The translations under genes were made by a program, and so were the position numbers. Below are positions 33,193 through 45,834 of a stretch of 64,000 bases of DNA, piece by piece; the first letter of the stretch is position 1, and the number at the start of each line of letters is the position of its first letter. The notes beneath the pieces are model-generated. The model saw nothing but the letters and a program-made list of their open reading frames with translations, was not told the origin of the DNA and did no database searches. Origin of the DNA: Siniperca chuatsi (Eukaryota > Chordata > Actinopteri > Centrarchiformes > Sinipercidae); the NCBI RefSeq assembly GCF_020085105.1, contig NC_058045.1:2449501-2513500 (forward strand), given 5' to 3'.

Positions 33193-35562
33193 ACACTAAA
33201 CTCCTACAAGCAAATTTGGAATTTTAGTGTTGGAATGAAAAGGCTCAGAGGAAGTCTGAACGTATTTGGAGTAACAGTTATTTAAGACCAGTGACCAAAT
33301 TAAAAACCAAAGGTTTTATGGATGTCAACCTGAATTCTTAGCCATACAAGCAGCATGTCTCTAGACATGGAAATGTCAGTCAGTTGGTCAGTCTGCCACT
33401 TCAATGATTGGGCCATTTTCCTGTGGAAGGTAACAGAGGAAATAGGTGAGCCTGAGTGATACAGTCTGTTATGTCGCTGAAGCAAAGTAGGCCCAGCAGG
33501 CTGCACGTATTTACAGTACAGTACAGTATGTGCAACAAGTCACAGAAAATGTAGCAGCATTTGTACAAACGAAATCCAGTACCTTGAGCTTGCTTTTGTC
33601 AAATGTAGTGATTGATCTTTGTTGCATGATGTTGGACAATAGCACACACTGCACTTGATTGAATTTGGCTAGCCTGAGCAGTATGACAAGACTGCTGATT
33701 TTGGTAGGTAAAGACAAATTACCTGTCCGGGAGCAATAGGTCAAAAACTGCACAAATCTTAATTCTCAGTTCTCAAGTTCTCACAACACAAAGAAGCTTT
33801 TTTTGTTCATAAGTCAGAGGTTGTTGCAAAAATTGGCTAAGGTGAGATGCTGCAGAGGATCAAAGTGTACAACCGCAACAGCAAGGAACATAGCTTCATT
33901 TTACAGTTTCAACCAAGACTCAAACTCCACCCCACCTCAAAGTCAACCACACACATGCTGTAAATACAGGTGACTGCAATCTACTAGTGCATGTAAAGAC
34001 ACTGGAGTGGAAAAAGCCTCATACTCACCACAGCTCTGTGCCACACACACACACACACACAGACTGTCTGCCCACCGCCTACTTCCCTCTCTTGGCACAG
34101 TCAGTTGTCAAGGAGTGTGTGTGTGTGTGTGAGATTGATGACGGGTCGCATTTTGCTGTGCTCTGAAACACCTCACTGATTTAAACTGCTGAACCAGCAA
34201 GAGGCTGTCTGTGTATGTGGTAGTGAATCTGAGCCAGAGAAACACAGCTGGTCAACAGAAGTTCCCAGGCAGCTGCTTCCTAAATAAAGCTTCAGTACAC
34301 AACAAAAGCCAGCAAGTCAACTATTTTAGCAGGTTTTTACACTTATTCAGCTCATTGTACACATTTCAACTTGTACTGCTGCACAGCAAAATGCAACAAA
34401 CCTTGGAAAGCTAGTAATAAGGATATCTACAATCTATTTATGAGAACTTTAGAATTAATAAATCATTAAGGTTTAGTTTAATAGCTCTAGTTTGGTTCAC
34501 CAAGTTCTGAGAAAACGATCCAACTCTCTTGGCTCAGTTCCTCCATTCCTTTACTTCGGCTGTTTGCCATTTCATGCTGGGCAGGTAGATTCAGTCAGCT
34601 TGTTTGAGTTTGATAAATGTATTTGGGGGGTCAGTGAATGCTGGAAGGGCTCAGCCTTATTACAGTTTTTCTCAATTGCTAAAGCAATTTCTGAAACCTT
34701 GCTCCATTTTCTGAAACACAAAACCCTATCTTCAAGCACTATTTACAAAACCTCTGACTCCTCTCGCAAAATGAAACTTTAGCCTGTGTTCAAAATCAAG
34801 CACTGCTTTCAAATCATAAACAAAGTGATCAAAATTATATATACTATCAAGCAGTCAGTAAACAATACACCAAAAAACAGAAACACATTGTTCAAAACAT
34901 AGTTCTCAGGGAAAAGTAAATTTTTTATCTCAAAACAAATGTAATATTTCTCCGTCATTGTCGTTTGATGAACGAAAACATGTTCTATCACAGTAGCTCA
35001 AAATTGATCAGAAATTACTACTCTGCTTTGCTCTTTGCATTTTTTTGTTGTTCTTCCTCCTCCTTGGACCCCTATTTTTACAGTATCGTATCCTGCATCT
35101 CACAAACTTTGTCTCTGTGATACTGTAATTCTTGTTCTTTGTTGATATGAACCTGCAACCAGTCGAATCTATTGAGCAGTCAGTACTGTTAACAAATGGA
35201 AAGCACAATGTTCAGGGCAATACAATTTGTTCTTTGTATAGTATACAGCCTACAATGCACTGTACTACAGTATACAATACTAAAAGGGACAAAAATCAAA
35301 GGAGTTAGGCTTATATTGGTTGTGTCACATCATTTGAAACAGGTTACATCAATTTTGAGTGGTTGTGTTCAAGCAATGACATGTGTTCTCTATTTATATT
35401 TGATTGTTGCCACTTGTGTTTACTAGTACGGATGACATGTGCATTAGAGTGCAAAATGTGATTTGAGAATTAGAATGTGTTTAGAGTTTTGCTGAAAAGT
35501 CTAAGTGAGATCTGCAAATTGTGTTTTACCATGTGAAATGGTTTAAGGTATTGACAACAGAC

Positions 35563-35565
<3 letters not shown>
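33193..35565. other. Unassigned DNA with CA/TG microsatellites
   Basis: No gene recognised. CA and TG runs occur near 34043-34062 and 34115-34132. A phrase TTACAGTTTTTCTCAATTGC at about 34661 resembles a DNA-transposon end, but I cannot find its partner. Confidence 0.35.

Positions 35566-35626
<61 letters not shown>
35566..35626. repeat. (GA)n microsatellite
   Basis: A pure GA run of about 30 units. It occupies the position in the adjacent minus-strand L2 where other copies carry TC or CTCTAC tracts. Confidence 0.97.
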
Positions 35627-35629
<3 letters not shown>

Positions 35630-36950
35630 GGGGTGGAGGAGAGGGAAGAACAATGCAAATTCCACCTAGACTTTTAAAATAGCAATAATGTAATGGTAGT
35701 AGTAATATTAATAGTAATAAAGTAAAAATATAAGAATGATAGCCATAGGAATAATAATGACAATAATAGTAACAAAGCCAATAAAAACAACTGTAGTAGT
35801 AGTTGTCGAGCAGGAACACAGGTAGCAGGCAGCAGGTAGCCCCACAACCGCAGATCCAGTCTCTCCAGCTCCGGAGGTAGAAATACCTGCTGAAAGCGAC
35901 AGAAGGAAAGACAAGAAAGCACAAAACTACGGGGGATGGACAATGTCAAGTTAGAAACATGCTGCAATGGGATAAAAATGCAAACAGATGGAGAGGGAGA
36001 AGAGGAGAGAGGAAAGAGGTGCTTCATGGGAAGTCTAGGCCTACAGCAGCATAACTAAGGGATGGACTCACCCAAGCCAGATTTATCAAAGAAGAAAGTC
36101 TCAAGCCTACTCTTAAATGTGGAGATGGTTTCCGCCTCCCGAACACAAACTGGGAACTGATTCCACAGGAGAGGAGCTTGATAACTGAAGGCTCTGGCTC
36201 CCATTCTACTTTTGGTGACTCTAGGAACCACAAGTAACCCTGCATTCTGGGAGCACAGTGTTCTAGTGGGGTAACAAGGTATTATGAGCTCTTTAAGATA
36301 TGATGGTGCCTGACCATTAAGAGCTTTGTTGGTGAGGAGAAGGATTTTAAATTCTATTCTGGATTTTACAGGAAGCCAGTGCAGAGAAGCTAATATTGGA
36401 CAAATATGATATCTTTTCCTAGTTCTTGTCAGTACACGTGCCGCAACATTCTGGATCAACTGGAGAGTTTTTAGGGACTTATTCAGGGCAACCTGATAAT
36501 AAGGAATTGCAATAATCCAGCCTAGAAGTAACAAATGCATGGACTAGTTTTTCGGCATCATTTTGAGACAGGATGTGCCTGATTTTTGCAATGTTATGTA
36601 GATGAAAAAAGGCAGCCCTTGAAGTTTGTGTCATGTGGGAGTTAAAGGATAAATCCTAATCAAAGTTAACTCTGAGGTTCCTTAGGGTGGTGCTGGTGGC
36701 CAGGGTAATGCCACCTAGAGTAACTATATCTTTAAATAATGTGTCTCAGAGGTGTTTGGGTCCAAGTACAGTAACTTGAGTTTTGTGTAACATCAGAAAA
36801 TTGCAGGTCATTGAGGTTTTTATGTCCTTAAGGCATGCTTTAAGTTTAGCTAACCGATTAGTTTCATATGGCTTGATCGATAGATATAAGAATTGCAAAA
36901 CAATCATCCGCATAACAATGAAAGTTTATGGAGTGTTTCCTAATAATATA
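35627..36950 (-). mobile_element. L2 LINE, 3-prime half (left part of an interrupted copy)
   Basis: The 3-prime untranslated region (35640-36055) is followed by C-terminal ORF2 code at 36540-36055 ([38 protein letters not shown]). RT-region DNA then continues up to CCTAATAATAT at 36950, where RTE sequence begins. The same L2 resumes at 39111. Confidence 0.78.
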
Positions 36951-38519
36951 GGTGTCCTCTGGCAGCTCCAACCTCAGCATCCTTCTACCAATATATTCAC
37001 AGTCTCTCCTCTGAACATGTCCAAACCACCTCAGTCTGTCCTCTCTGACTTTATCTCCTAAACATCTAACATGAGCTGTCCCTCTGATGTACTCATTCCT
37101 GATCCTGTCCATCCTCGTCACTCCCAAAGAGAACCTCGACATCTTAAGCTCTGCTACCTCCAGCTCTGCCTCTTGTCTTTTCTTTAGTGCCACTGTCTCT
37201 AAGCTGTACAACATCGCTGGGCTCATCACCGTCTTGAACACCTTTCCTTTCATTTTTGCTGATACTCTTTTGTCACACAACACACCTGACACTTTTCTCC
37301 ACCCGTTCCAACCTGCTTGCACTCGCCTCTTCACCTCTTTTCCACAGTCTCCATTGCTCTGAAAAGTTGACCCTAAGTACTTAAAGTCCTGCACCTTCTT
37401 CACCTCTGCTCCCTGTAACCTCACCGTTCCACCTGGGTCCCTCTCATTGACACATATGTATTCTGTCTTACTGCAGCTAAGCTTCATTCCTCTGTTTTCC
37501 AGAGCAGACCTCCATCTCTCTAGGTTTTCCTCCACCTGCTCCCTGCTCTCACTATAAATCACAATGTCATCCGCAAACATCATAGTGCATGGAGATTCCT
37601 GTCTAACCTCATCTGTCAGCCTGTCCATCACCAGAGCAAAGAAGAAGGGGCTCAGAGCCGATCCTTGATGCAGTCCCACCTCCACCTTGAACTCCTCTGT
37701 CGCACCTACAGCACACCTCACCACGGTCATACAGCTCTCATACATGTCCTGCACCATTCTAACACACTTCTCTGCCACTCCAGACTTCCTCATACAATAC
37801 CACAGCTCCTCTCTTGGCACCGTGTCATATGCTTTCTCTAAATCTACGAAGACACAATGCAACTCCCTATGACCTTCTCTGTACTTCCCCATCAGCATCC
37901 TCAAAGCAAATACTGCATCTGTTGTACTCTTTCTAGGCATGAAACCATATTGCTGCTCACAAATGCTCACCTCTGCCCTTAGCCTAGCTTCCACTACTCT
38001 TTCCCACAACTTCGTTGTATGGCTCATCAGCTTTATTCCTCTGTAGTTGCCACAGCTCTGCACATCTCCCTTGTTCTTAAAAATTGGCACCGGTACACTT
38101 CTCCACCATTCCTCGGGCATCCTCTCACTCTCCAAGATCTTGTTAAACAAACTAGTCAGAAACTCTACTGCCACCTCTCCTAGACACTTCCATACCTCCA
38201 CAGGTATGTCATCAGGACCAACTGCCTTTCCACTCTTCATCTTCTTCAACGTCCTCCTCACTTCACTCTTGCTGATTGCTACTTCCTGCTCCACACCAGT
38301 CACCTCTTCTACTCTACGTTCCCTTTTGTTTTCCTCATTCATCAACTCTTCAAAGTACTCCTTCCATCTTCCCATCACACTCCTGGCACCTGTCAATACA
38401 TTACCATCCTTATCTTTAATCACCCTAACCTGCACATCCTTCATCTGTATCTCTTTTTCTGGCCAACCTGTACAAATCCACCTCTCCCTCTTTAGTGTCC
38501 AACCTAGTGGCATAACCAC
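36951..38519 (-). pseudogene. RTE reverse transcriptase ORF (long open frame)
   Basis: About 520 codons are open. They include linker sequence (VRVIKDKDGNVLTG), KSGKAVGPDDIPVEVWK, CGNYRGIKLMSHTTKLWERV, QYGFMPRKSTTDAVF, the catalytic Asp block CVFVDLEKAYDTVPREELW, VGLHQGSALSPFFFALVMD, the catalytic box CTMMFADDIVIYSES and the thumb region FKYLGSTFQSNGDC. RWFGHVQRRD near the end is the RTE hallmark. The frame then runs past the RTE boundary into antisense-aligned L2 RT code (RKHSINFHCYADD at about 36930-36890), giving a chimeric ORF of 551 codons. A one-base frameshift separates it from the endonuclease frame. Such ORFs are often misnamed as host genes. Confidence 0.8.
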
Positions 38520-38814
38520 TCACAACATTGAACATCACCCCTTCAGTTTCCAGCTTCAGACTCATCAACCTGTCTAATACCCTTTTCACCTCTAGAACAT
38601 TCCTCACAAACTCCTCTTTCAGGATAACTCCTACTCCGTTTCTCTTCCTATCTGACCCATTGTAGAACAACTTGAACCCTGCTCCTAAGCTTCTAGCTTT
38701 GCTACCTTTCCACCTGGTCTCCTGGACACACAGTATGTCCACCTTCCTTCTCAGCATCATGTCAATCAACTCTCTAGCCTTCCCTGTCATAGTCCCAACA
38801 TTCAAAGTCCCCAC
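38425..38814 (-). pseudogene. RTE endonuclease N-terminal part
   Basis: It opens MGTLNVGTMTGKARELIDMM and has CVQETRWKGSKARSLGAGFK, the N and Q-E-T blocks of the RTE apurinic-type endonuclease. Sequence then jumps from VVSGYAT to RLDTKEGEVDLYRLARKRD, which lies in the linker before RT. The C-terminal half of the nuclease, with its catalytic D and H blocks, is therefore deleted. Confidence 0.75.
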
Positions 38815-39110
38815 TGTCAGTCCTACATTCTTCTCTCTCTGCCTACGAACACACCGTCCTCCTCTCCTTCTTCGTCTTCGACCAACAGTAGTCCAATTTC
38901 AGTAGTGCTGTTTCAAGGTCAACAGCACCGGTGGCAGTCGTTGTTAACCCGGGCCCCGACCGATCTGGTATGGAAGTCATTGTCACGATTCGCATTTTTA
39001 ATTTGGCATGTGTTTTATGGCGGATGCCCTTCCTGACACAACCATCTGCATTTATCCAGACTTGGGACTGGCACAAGAAGACACTGGCTTGTGCCCCCTT
39101 GCGGTTGCAT

Positions 39111-40595
39111 TAATAAAGACAGATTGATCATATCCAGTAAATAAGTGCTAACTAAGGAAAAAACGTCTTTAAGCAGCCTATTGGAATGGGGTCTAAGAGT
39201 CCGGTTGATGGCTTAGATGAATTAATCGTCAAAGTCAGCTGAAGAAGATCGACAGGAGCAAAGCAGCCAAAACACACATCAGGCTCTACAGCTGTTTCCA
39301 AGGGTCCTGTGTTTGAAGACAAGTTGGCACTGGTTGATGGCAGGACATAATGAATTTTTTAAAGTCAAATTAAAATTTTATCATTAAAGAATGAAGTCGT
39401 TACTACTGAGAGCTATAGAAATACATGGCTCAATAGAGCTGTGATTCTCTGTCAGCCTGGCTACAGTGCTGAAAAGATACCTGGGGTTCTTTTTATTTTC
39501 CTTTATTAATGATGAGTAGTAAGCTGCTCTGGCATCACGGAGGTCCTTCCTGTATGTTTTAAGACTATCTTGCCAGACTAAACGAGATTCTTCAAGGTTG
39601 TTGGAATGCCATTTCCTTTTAAGTTTTCGTGATGTTTGCTTTAATTTGCGGGTTTGGGGGTTATACCATGGTCCTCCATGGTTATACCATGCTCCTCTAA
39701 AAAAGAAGATAATAAAACAAAGAAGGTTAGCCTTCTTTGTTTTATTATCATCTTTTTTAGAGGAGCGATAGAATCAAGTGTTGTTCGCAGTGAGCCTGCA
39801 GTGCTATCCACTAAATAGTCAATTTGGGAGGGGCTGCGATTTGCATAGGAGTCCTCTGTTATATTGAGACATAACATTGAATTAAATGCAGTTGGAAGTG
39901 CTTCCTTAAATATAGCTACAGCAATATCAGTTAGACATCTAGAGTAAGAATTTTTGCCTAATGGCATGTAGTCCAGCAATAGCAGTTCAAAAGTTATTAA
40001 ATAATGGTCCGATAAAGAAGGATTCTGTGGAAAGACTATTAAATGTTCAATTTCAATGCCATATACCAGAACAAGGTCGAGGGTGTGGTTAAAACAGTGA
40101 GTGGCTTCATGTACACTCTGACAAAAGCCAATCGAATCTAATAATGAGATAAATGCATATATTTAAAAAATGGACAGATGGGGCAGATTGGCTGTAGTGT
40201 TCTCCAGGTTGGGTGTGAAAGATCAAGAACAAGGCTTTCGAATGAGTTATAATTTAGTTTAGGTTTAGGGTTGATTAATAGGCTTGAGTCGAAGATGGCT
40301 GCAACTCCACCTCCTTGGCCGGTGCCTCGAGGAATGTGAGTATTAATATGACTGGGCGGAGTGGATTCATTTAGGCTAACATATTCTTCATGACCCAGCC
40401 AGGTTTCAGTAAGACAAAATAAGTCAATATGATAATATGATATTAAATCGTTCACTAGTATATCTTTAGATGACAAAGATCTGATGTTTTTGTTGTGCTA
40501 TTTCAGCATTTTTGTTTAGGTTTTTATGTATACTTCCTCTTCTGTTAACTTTAGAGTTTATTAATTTAAGTGGTCGGGGGGAAAGAAACCGCCAC
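39111..40595 (-). mobile_element. L2 LINE, 5-prime half of the interrupted copy
   Basis: DNA from 39111 matches L2 18045 onward (TAATAAAGACAGATTGATCA). It continues through the linker (39979-39641) into the endonuclease (40476-40138, LISYYHIDLFCLTETWLGHE) and the ORF2 start region up to about 40595. Confidence 0.78.
39691..39766. repeat. Near-perfect 36-bp-arm palindrome inside L2
   Basis: The arms 39691-39726 and 39731-39766 are reverse complements with one mismatch and a TTAG spacer. Elsewhere the L2 sequence has only one arm, so the second arm is an inverted local duplication. Confidence 0.9.
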
Positions 40596-40859
40596 TAACA
40601 GCGACATGACAGAATACACTACTGACCGAAAATAGGACACCAATTTATTTTGTTTTCTTATTGATTTCTACCTTTCTATATGATCTATTTAATGTATTTT
40701 CATTTTGTATTTCATCACAATTTATAGGCTATTTTATTTATTTCCTTTTCATGTAATCCTTCCTTTTCCCTCATTATCTGTTTATCTATTCAACAGATAA
40801 GGGGGGGGGGACATGTCAGTTAGGTCAGTTGCTACATACATCTGACCTAATTAAAACTG
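40596..40859. other. Spacer between opposing L2 copies
   Basis: AT-rich DNA with a run of G at 40801-40810. No feature recognised. Confidence 0.35.
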
Positions 40860-42600
40860 CTGGCTAAGGATAAGCCTAAATATAGTACGATTGTTATTCA
40901 CATCAGCGGTAAAGACACAGATTATGCCAGTCAGAAGTCACTAAAGTTAATGTTGAGTCGGTGTGTACATATGCAAAGACAATGTCGGACTCTCGGCCCC
41001 TGCCAAACCTGACCAGTGATGACATATTTAGCCACATGTCTTCATTCCGCCGCTGGCTGTCAAGATGGTGTCCAGCTAATGATGTGGGCTTTGTAGATAA
41101 CTGCAGACTTTTTGGGAAAGACCTGGTCTGATTAGGAGAGACAGAATGCATCCCAATTTGGTTGGAGCTGCTCTCATATCTAGAAATCTGACCAAGTTTA
41201 TTAGTAAACCAAGACCATGACAATCCAGACTTGAGACCAGGAGGCAGAGTTGCAGTCCTACACGCTTCTCTGTGCTTCCAGAGCAGTTACCCACCAAAAA
41301 CCCCATAGTGACAGTGTTGGCCCCAACCACTTAAATTAATTAAAGTAAACAAAAGATTATACATAAAAACCTAATAAAAATTAACACCAGCGCTGCTATA
41401 GTACAAAGAAATAAGAGAATTAAATGTGGAATCTTAAACATCAGATCTGTCAGCTAAAACTGTACTAGTAAATTATTTAATATCATATTGACTTATTTTG
41501 TCTTACTGAAACCTGGCTGGGTCATGAAGAAAAAGTTACCCTAAAAGAATCCACTCCGCCCAGTCATATTAATACTCACATTCCTCAAGGCACCGGCCGA
41601 GGAGGTGGAGTTGCAGCTATCTTCGACTCAAGCTTACTAATCAACCCTAAACCTAAACTAAATTATAACTCATTCGAAAGCCTTGTTCTTAGTCTTTCAC
41701 ACCCAATCTGGAAAAAACTACGGCCAATCTGCCCCATCTGTCCATTTTTTTAATATAATTGAACTCTGAATTACTAGACTACACGTCATTAGGCCAAAAA
41801 CCTACACTGCATGTTTATCCGATAGTGCTGTAGCTAAATGTAAGGAAGTTATTCCATCTGCATTTAATTCAGTGCCATGTGTCAATATAACTGAGGACTC
41901 CTGTGCTAACTTCCTCTCGAATTGATTATCTTGTTGGTAGTGCTGCAGGCTCACTGCGAACGACACTCGATTCTGTTTCCCGTCTAAAAAAGCCACAAAT
42001 TATAGCAAACTGTTCACTTACAAAGCTCTTAATGGTCAGGCACCAATGGATCTTAAATGGCTCATAGTACCCTATTACCAGACTAGAACACTGCACTCTT
42101 AGAATGCAGGGTTACTTGTGGTTCCTAGAGTCTCCAAAAGTAGAATGGGAGCTAGAGCCTTCAGCTATCAAGCTCCTCTCCTGTGGAATCAGGTCCCAGT
42201 TTGGGAGGTAGACCACATCTCCACCAAGAGTATGCTTAAGACTTTCCTCTTTGCTAAAGCTTATAGCTTGCTCAGGTGAGTCCTGAACCATCCCTTAGTT
42301 ATGCTGCTATAGGCTTAGACTGGTGGGAGACTTTCCGTGATTCACCTCTGTCCTCCTCTCCATCTGTACACATTCTTATCCCATTAATGCATGTTACTAA
42401 CTCTATCTTCTCTTACCCATAGTTTTGTGCTTTCATGTCTCTTACCTCTCTCCTTCTGTTGCTTTCAGCAGGTATTTCTACCTCCGGCGCTGCAGAGACT
42501 GGCTCTGTGGTTGTGGGCCACCTGCTGCCCCTGTGTTCCTGCTCAACAACTTTCTTCTTCTTCTTCTAAAAACCTTCCAATATAAGTTTCAAGCTGAGAA
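40860..42600 (+). mobile_element. L2 LINE in + orientation with internal deletions
   Basis: It carries ORF1 esterase-domain DNA (40860-41220, including GGCTGTCAAGATGGTGTCC and a preserved MHPN-type His block near 41142), then the ORF2 endonuclease region (41400-41760) and a linker remnant (41810-41990). After a large deletion come the C-terminal ORF2 segment (42000-42290, QYQAPL-type) and the 3-prime untranslated region (42300-42580). It faces the minus-strand copy ending at 40595. Confidence 0.75.
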
Positions 42601-42659
42601 CTTGATGTTATGACTTGTCATGGTGCCATATTGCACAAACCCTCTGGATCCGGGTTTCT

Positions 42660-43150
42660 GACTGTATAAAAGAAGTGGACATAGCCACCATGACGTCACC
42701 CATTGGTTTGTGGACTACCACTTTGAAGCCTCAAGTTTAGCATTTTGGCTGTCACCATCTTGTTTTATTTATTTATTTATTTATTTTTGGAGGCAGAAGT
42801 GACCATATTTGGATGAGAGGGTGGAGCTGGGGAGGAGCGAGGGTTTCTACCTAAGGCAAACGCTAAGTTATCAACTAGCGCTAGCTAGCTTGGTTAGTAA
42901 GGTGCATCCGTAAGTCATGTTCACTGTGATATTAATTGAGATGTTAATTTTGGCTAGCGAAGAACAGGCTTAAAACAAAACGTATTGATATGCCTCTATC
43001 CTGATTGCCAGGTTGCCAGGGTAGCGACTTCTTTCTGCAACCAGTGGCGTCGCCCCCTGTTGGCCATTAGAAAGAATGCAGGTTTAAGCAGTTCCGCATT
43101 GGCTTCCTTTTTCAGACCCGGAGGCTACGTCCACTTTTTTTATACAGTCT
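42660..43150. mobile_element. MITE with GACTGTATAAAA inverted ends
   Basis: The left end GACTGTATAAAAGAAGTGGA and the right end, reverse-complemented GACTGTATAAAAAAAGTGGA, are followed on each side by a similar CATAGCC/CGTAGCC phrase. The 490-bp interior has no transposase code. The target duplication is unclear, so the superfamily is uncertain (hAT-like is possible). A TTTA run lies at about 42763-42786. Confidence 0.65.
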
Positions 43151-44099
43151 ATGGTTACTTACTGTTTATCAATGATGTTAATAGATTATATGCACCTTCT
43201 TTCCATCCAGTGCAGTTTGCCCCGTCTGAAGCATTATAATGGCAGTGATAACTGATAACGGCCATTTAATGGGCTGACAACATTCAAAACAGGTGCAAAC
43301 TGCAGGTGGAGAGACAAGTGTCACTTTGTTCTGATACTTATTTACTTCAGGAGATGTGAGAGGAAGAAGATGGGGATGATAAATTCTGATTTAGTCCATC
43401 TTAATATAATCCTGTGTCAGGAAATAATGAGCTGATTGGGCAATCATGAAGATAGAAATAGTAGTAATAGTAATAGATTTAAAAAGTCTATAGAGTGTCT
43501 ATTCGTAGCAAAGAAAAACCCCCAACATCCATATGTCAACATATCCATATACTTATGTCAGTTACATTTATTTTCATCTTTGATCATATTTTTTGCCATC
43601 AGTCAACACACAATATCCCTTAGTGCACATTTAGAATTGTAGGCTTTTAGTAACAGTTGAAATACGGAAAAGCATAACATAGCATGAATAACATGTTTCA
43701 AGTTTCAACTGTGTTGTATAATGATAAATAAATGAACCTTGAACCTTGATTTCTTTGTGATAGAAAATGGTGATCTTTTTCTACTAGTAACAATGGTGGA
43801 CTGTTGATGCAGTGCATGTCTTATAGGGACACTGGAACATATAGGGTCACGGTTTTAACAACATTCAAGATTTCAGGGTCAGGTTTTTTCACCATTACAG
43901 ATAGGCTTTGTGCATCAAAAACTGTGTACTGAGAGTGATTTCATTCTCAAATCCGCACAGTTGTACAGTACTGAATTTGAGGGCATGTATGACTTTGGTT
44001 TAATGTCTCAACAATCAGCTGTTCAGAATATATAGTACAGAATGTATATTTGCATTTTGTTGCTTTTCCCACGGAGTTGTAGTGATGAGGCTTTAATTC
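43151..44099. other. Unassigned DNA
   Basis: No gene recognised. An AATAAATGAACCTTGAACC phrase at about 43728 resembles a LINE or SINE tail. Confidence 0.35.
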
Positions 44100-44222
44100 T
44101 AAAAAACAAAAAGAAACAAGACCGGAAGTTAGTACTCGCCAGCGGAACTCAGGCGGTAGGTGGAAACACGGCGTGTTTTCACTGGGACTCTTAACATCGT
44201 TAAACATTATGTCGTCTCTCAG
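44100..44222 (+). promoter_or_regulatory. Possible promoter and 5-prime exon of DNAJC24
   Basis: ACCGGAAGTT at 44121-44130 is a strong ETS/GABP site of the housekeeping-promoter type. It sits in a locally CpG-richer stretch (CTCGCCAGCGGAACTC, ACGGCGTG). A plausible donor CTCTCAG|GTGACA follows at 44222/44223. The coding start at 46568 is preceded by an acceptor-like AG (46564-46565), so a noncoding first exon upstream is expected. The link to DNAJC24 is inference. Confidence 0.3.
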
Positions 44223-45834
44223 GTGACAGCTTTATTTTGACGGTATGTTCAGTGCTTCACACCCAGAACGCAAACTGTAAAAAAGACAGAACAGAACTCT
44301 GTTTAATGCGCTTTCGTTATTAGCAAAATTACCACATTTCCGGATTCATGAACGTTTGTTTAGCTCGGCGCACACTAGTTCATACTTACATACTGACCAT
44401 ACACGAGGGTGTGCTTTGGCGTAAGTTCGTGGAAATAACTGAACCAACCGAACACTATACTTTTTTACTTTTTAGCTCCATAACAAACTGTAGATAATGT
44501 TACAGTATTAGGAACACACAGACAGACGTATTTTAGTAACTGAGTCTAGTTAGCAAGCTGCTCTCTACGCTCATATCAGTTCAGTCTATAACGTTAACGT
44601 GTATCGGTATGCAATAAAAACTACATCTCCAGTTTTACTGTTATCGTAGCTCTTGAAATAAGCAGGCGTTACTGAGAAAATCTATAGTTATCCACTTCTG
44701 ATGGAGAAAAAAATATTAATGTTAAGAGTCCATAAAAACGTAAGGCTCAAAATTCAACCTAGCTTTGCTGGAAAAACTTCCAAGTTCTAAGATAATTATG
44801 TTTATTATAATATACTATTAATTCTTTCATGTATAAAATGGCTCGTGAGCCAACTCCTAATTTAAGTCTCTTAAATCCAGACAAATGTCACTTTATGTTG
44901 TCATGCGTTCTCTGTCCTGCACACAAAATAATTTTGGATGATATTTTCCACTTTTAAATTTTTTAATATAGTACAAAGAAATAGAGCTGCAACTGACAAT
45001 TATTTTCGTTATTGATGAATCTATTGATTATTTTCTTGATCAATCATTTGGTCTATAAAATGGTGAAAATCACAAGACCCCAAAGCCCAAGGTGACTTCT
45101 TCAAATGTCTTGTATTGTCCGACTAACAGTCCAAAACCCAAAGATATTCAATATCATATAAAATATAATATGTAAATATACATTATACAGAGAATTTTTG
45201 CATAAAAATAAGAAATGACTCAAAGCAATTAATCGATGATCAAAATGGTTGCCAATTAATTTAGTTTAGATTGACTAATTGATTAATTAACTATTCATTG
45301 CAGGCTTACTTATAAAATATATTCCAATTGGTTATGTTATATAACAGTGATGAGCATTCGAAATGATTATATGAATATTATGTTAGCAAGCTTCTTCTAG
45401 AGATGTCCCAATTGTTTTTGTTTGTTTTTTTCCTATTTCCAAAATTGAGTGTTGAGACAGAGTCTGATTCAATATTTATATTCTCTCACATAATCCAGCT
45501 TTGCACACAAGCTGTGTCAGCTCTTGCTGCATTGTTGTGATCCTAGAATGACCCACTTTGATCAAATCTTGAGACTCTCTCCATTCAAATGATGTGTAAC
45601 ATGACCAGATTTCTTGAAAATTTCACCCTATTAATGAGTAATAATTAATTACATGTTTTGTGGCCCGTGGATGGGCCGGTGCGAATCAAGAGGTTTTAAA
45701 GAAGAGGCCAGAGCAAAATTTGAAGCAAAGTTATTTTAATATATTGATCAAATGTCAAGTGTTGATCACAAAATTCTACTGAAGTATTTGCTATTAAATG
45801 TACTTAAGGATCAAACATAAAAGTAATGGGTCAA
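44223..45834. other. Unassigned DNA upstream of DNAJC24
   Basis: No coding or transposon signature recognised. The region is AT-rich, with an ATTAATCGATGATCAAAATG-type dispersed word near 45228. Confidence 0.35.

Larger units (their letters stand above)
36951..39110 (-). mobile_element. RTE-clade LINE inserted in L2, 3-prime truncated
   Basis: Read on the minus strand it starts near 39110 with the 5-prime untranslated region (GGGGGCACAAGCCAGTGTC). It continues with an endonuclease start (38814-38425) and the RT ORF (38519 to 36951). It stops abruptly at the codons LELPED, without the usual 3-prime end. An intact 5-prime end with a missing 3-prime end is the reverse of normal LINE truncation. 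Confidence 0.75.

Noticed and set aside
34661..35560. A mariner-type element starting TTACAGTTTTTCTC
   Set aside because: Only one end-like phrase was found, with no matching inverted end or transposase code.
36864..38519. 551-codon minus ORF as a host gene of the craniofacial-development-protein type
   Set aside because: RT motifs (FADD box, PDDIP, RWFGHVQRRD) identify an RTE retrotransposon, and the last codons are L2 sequence.
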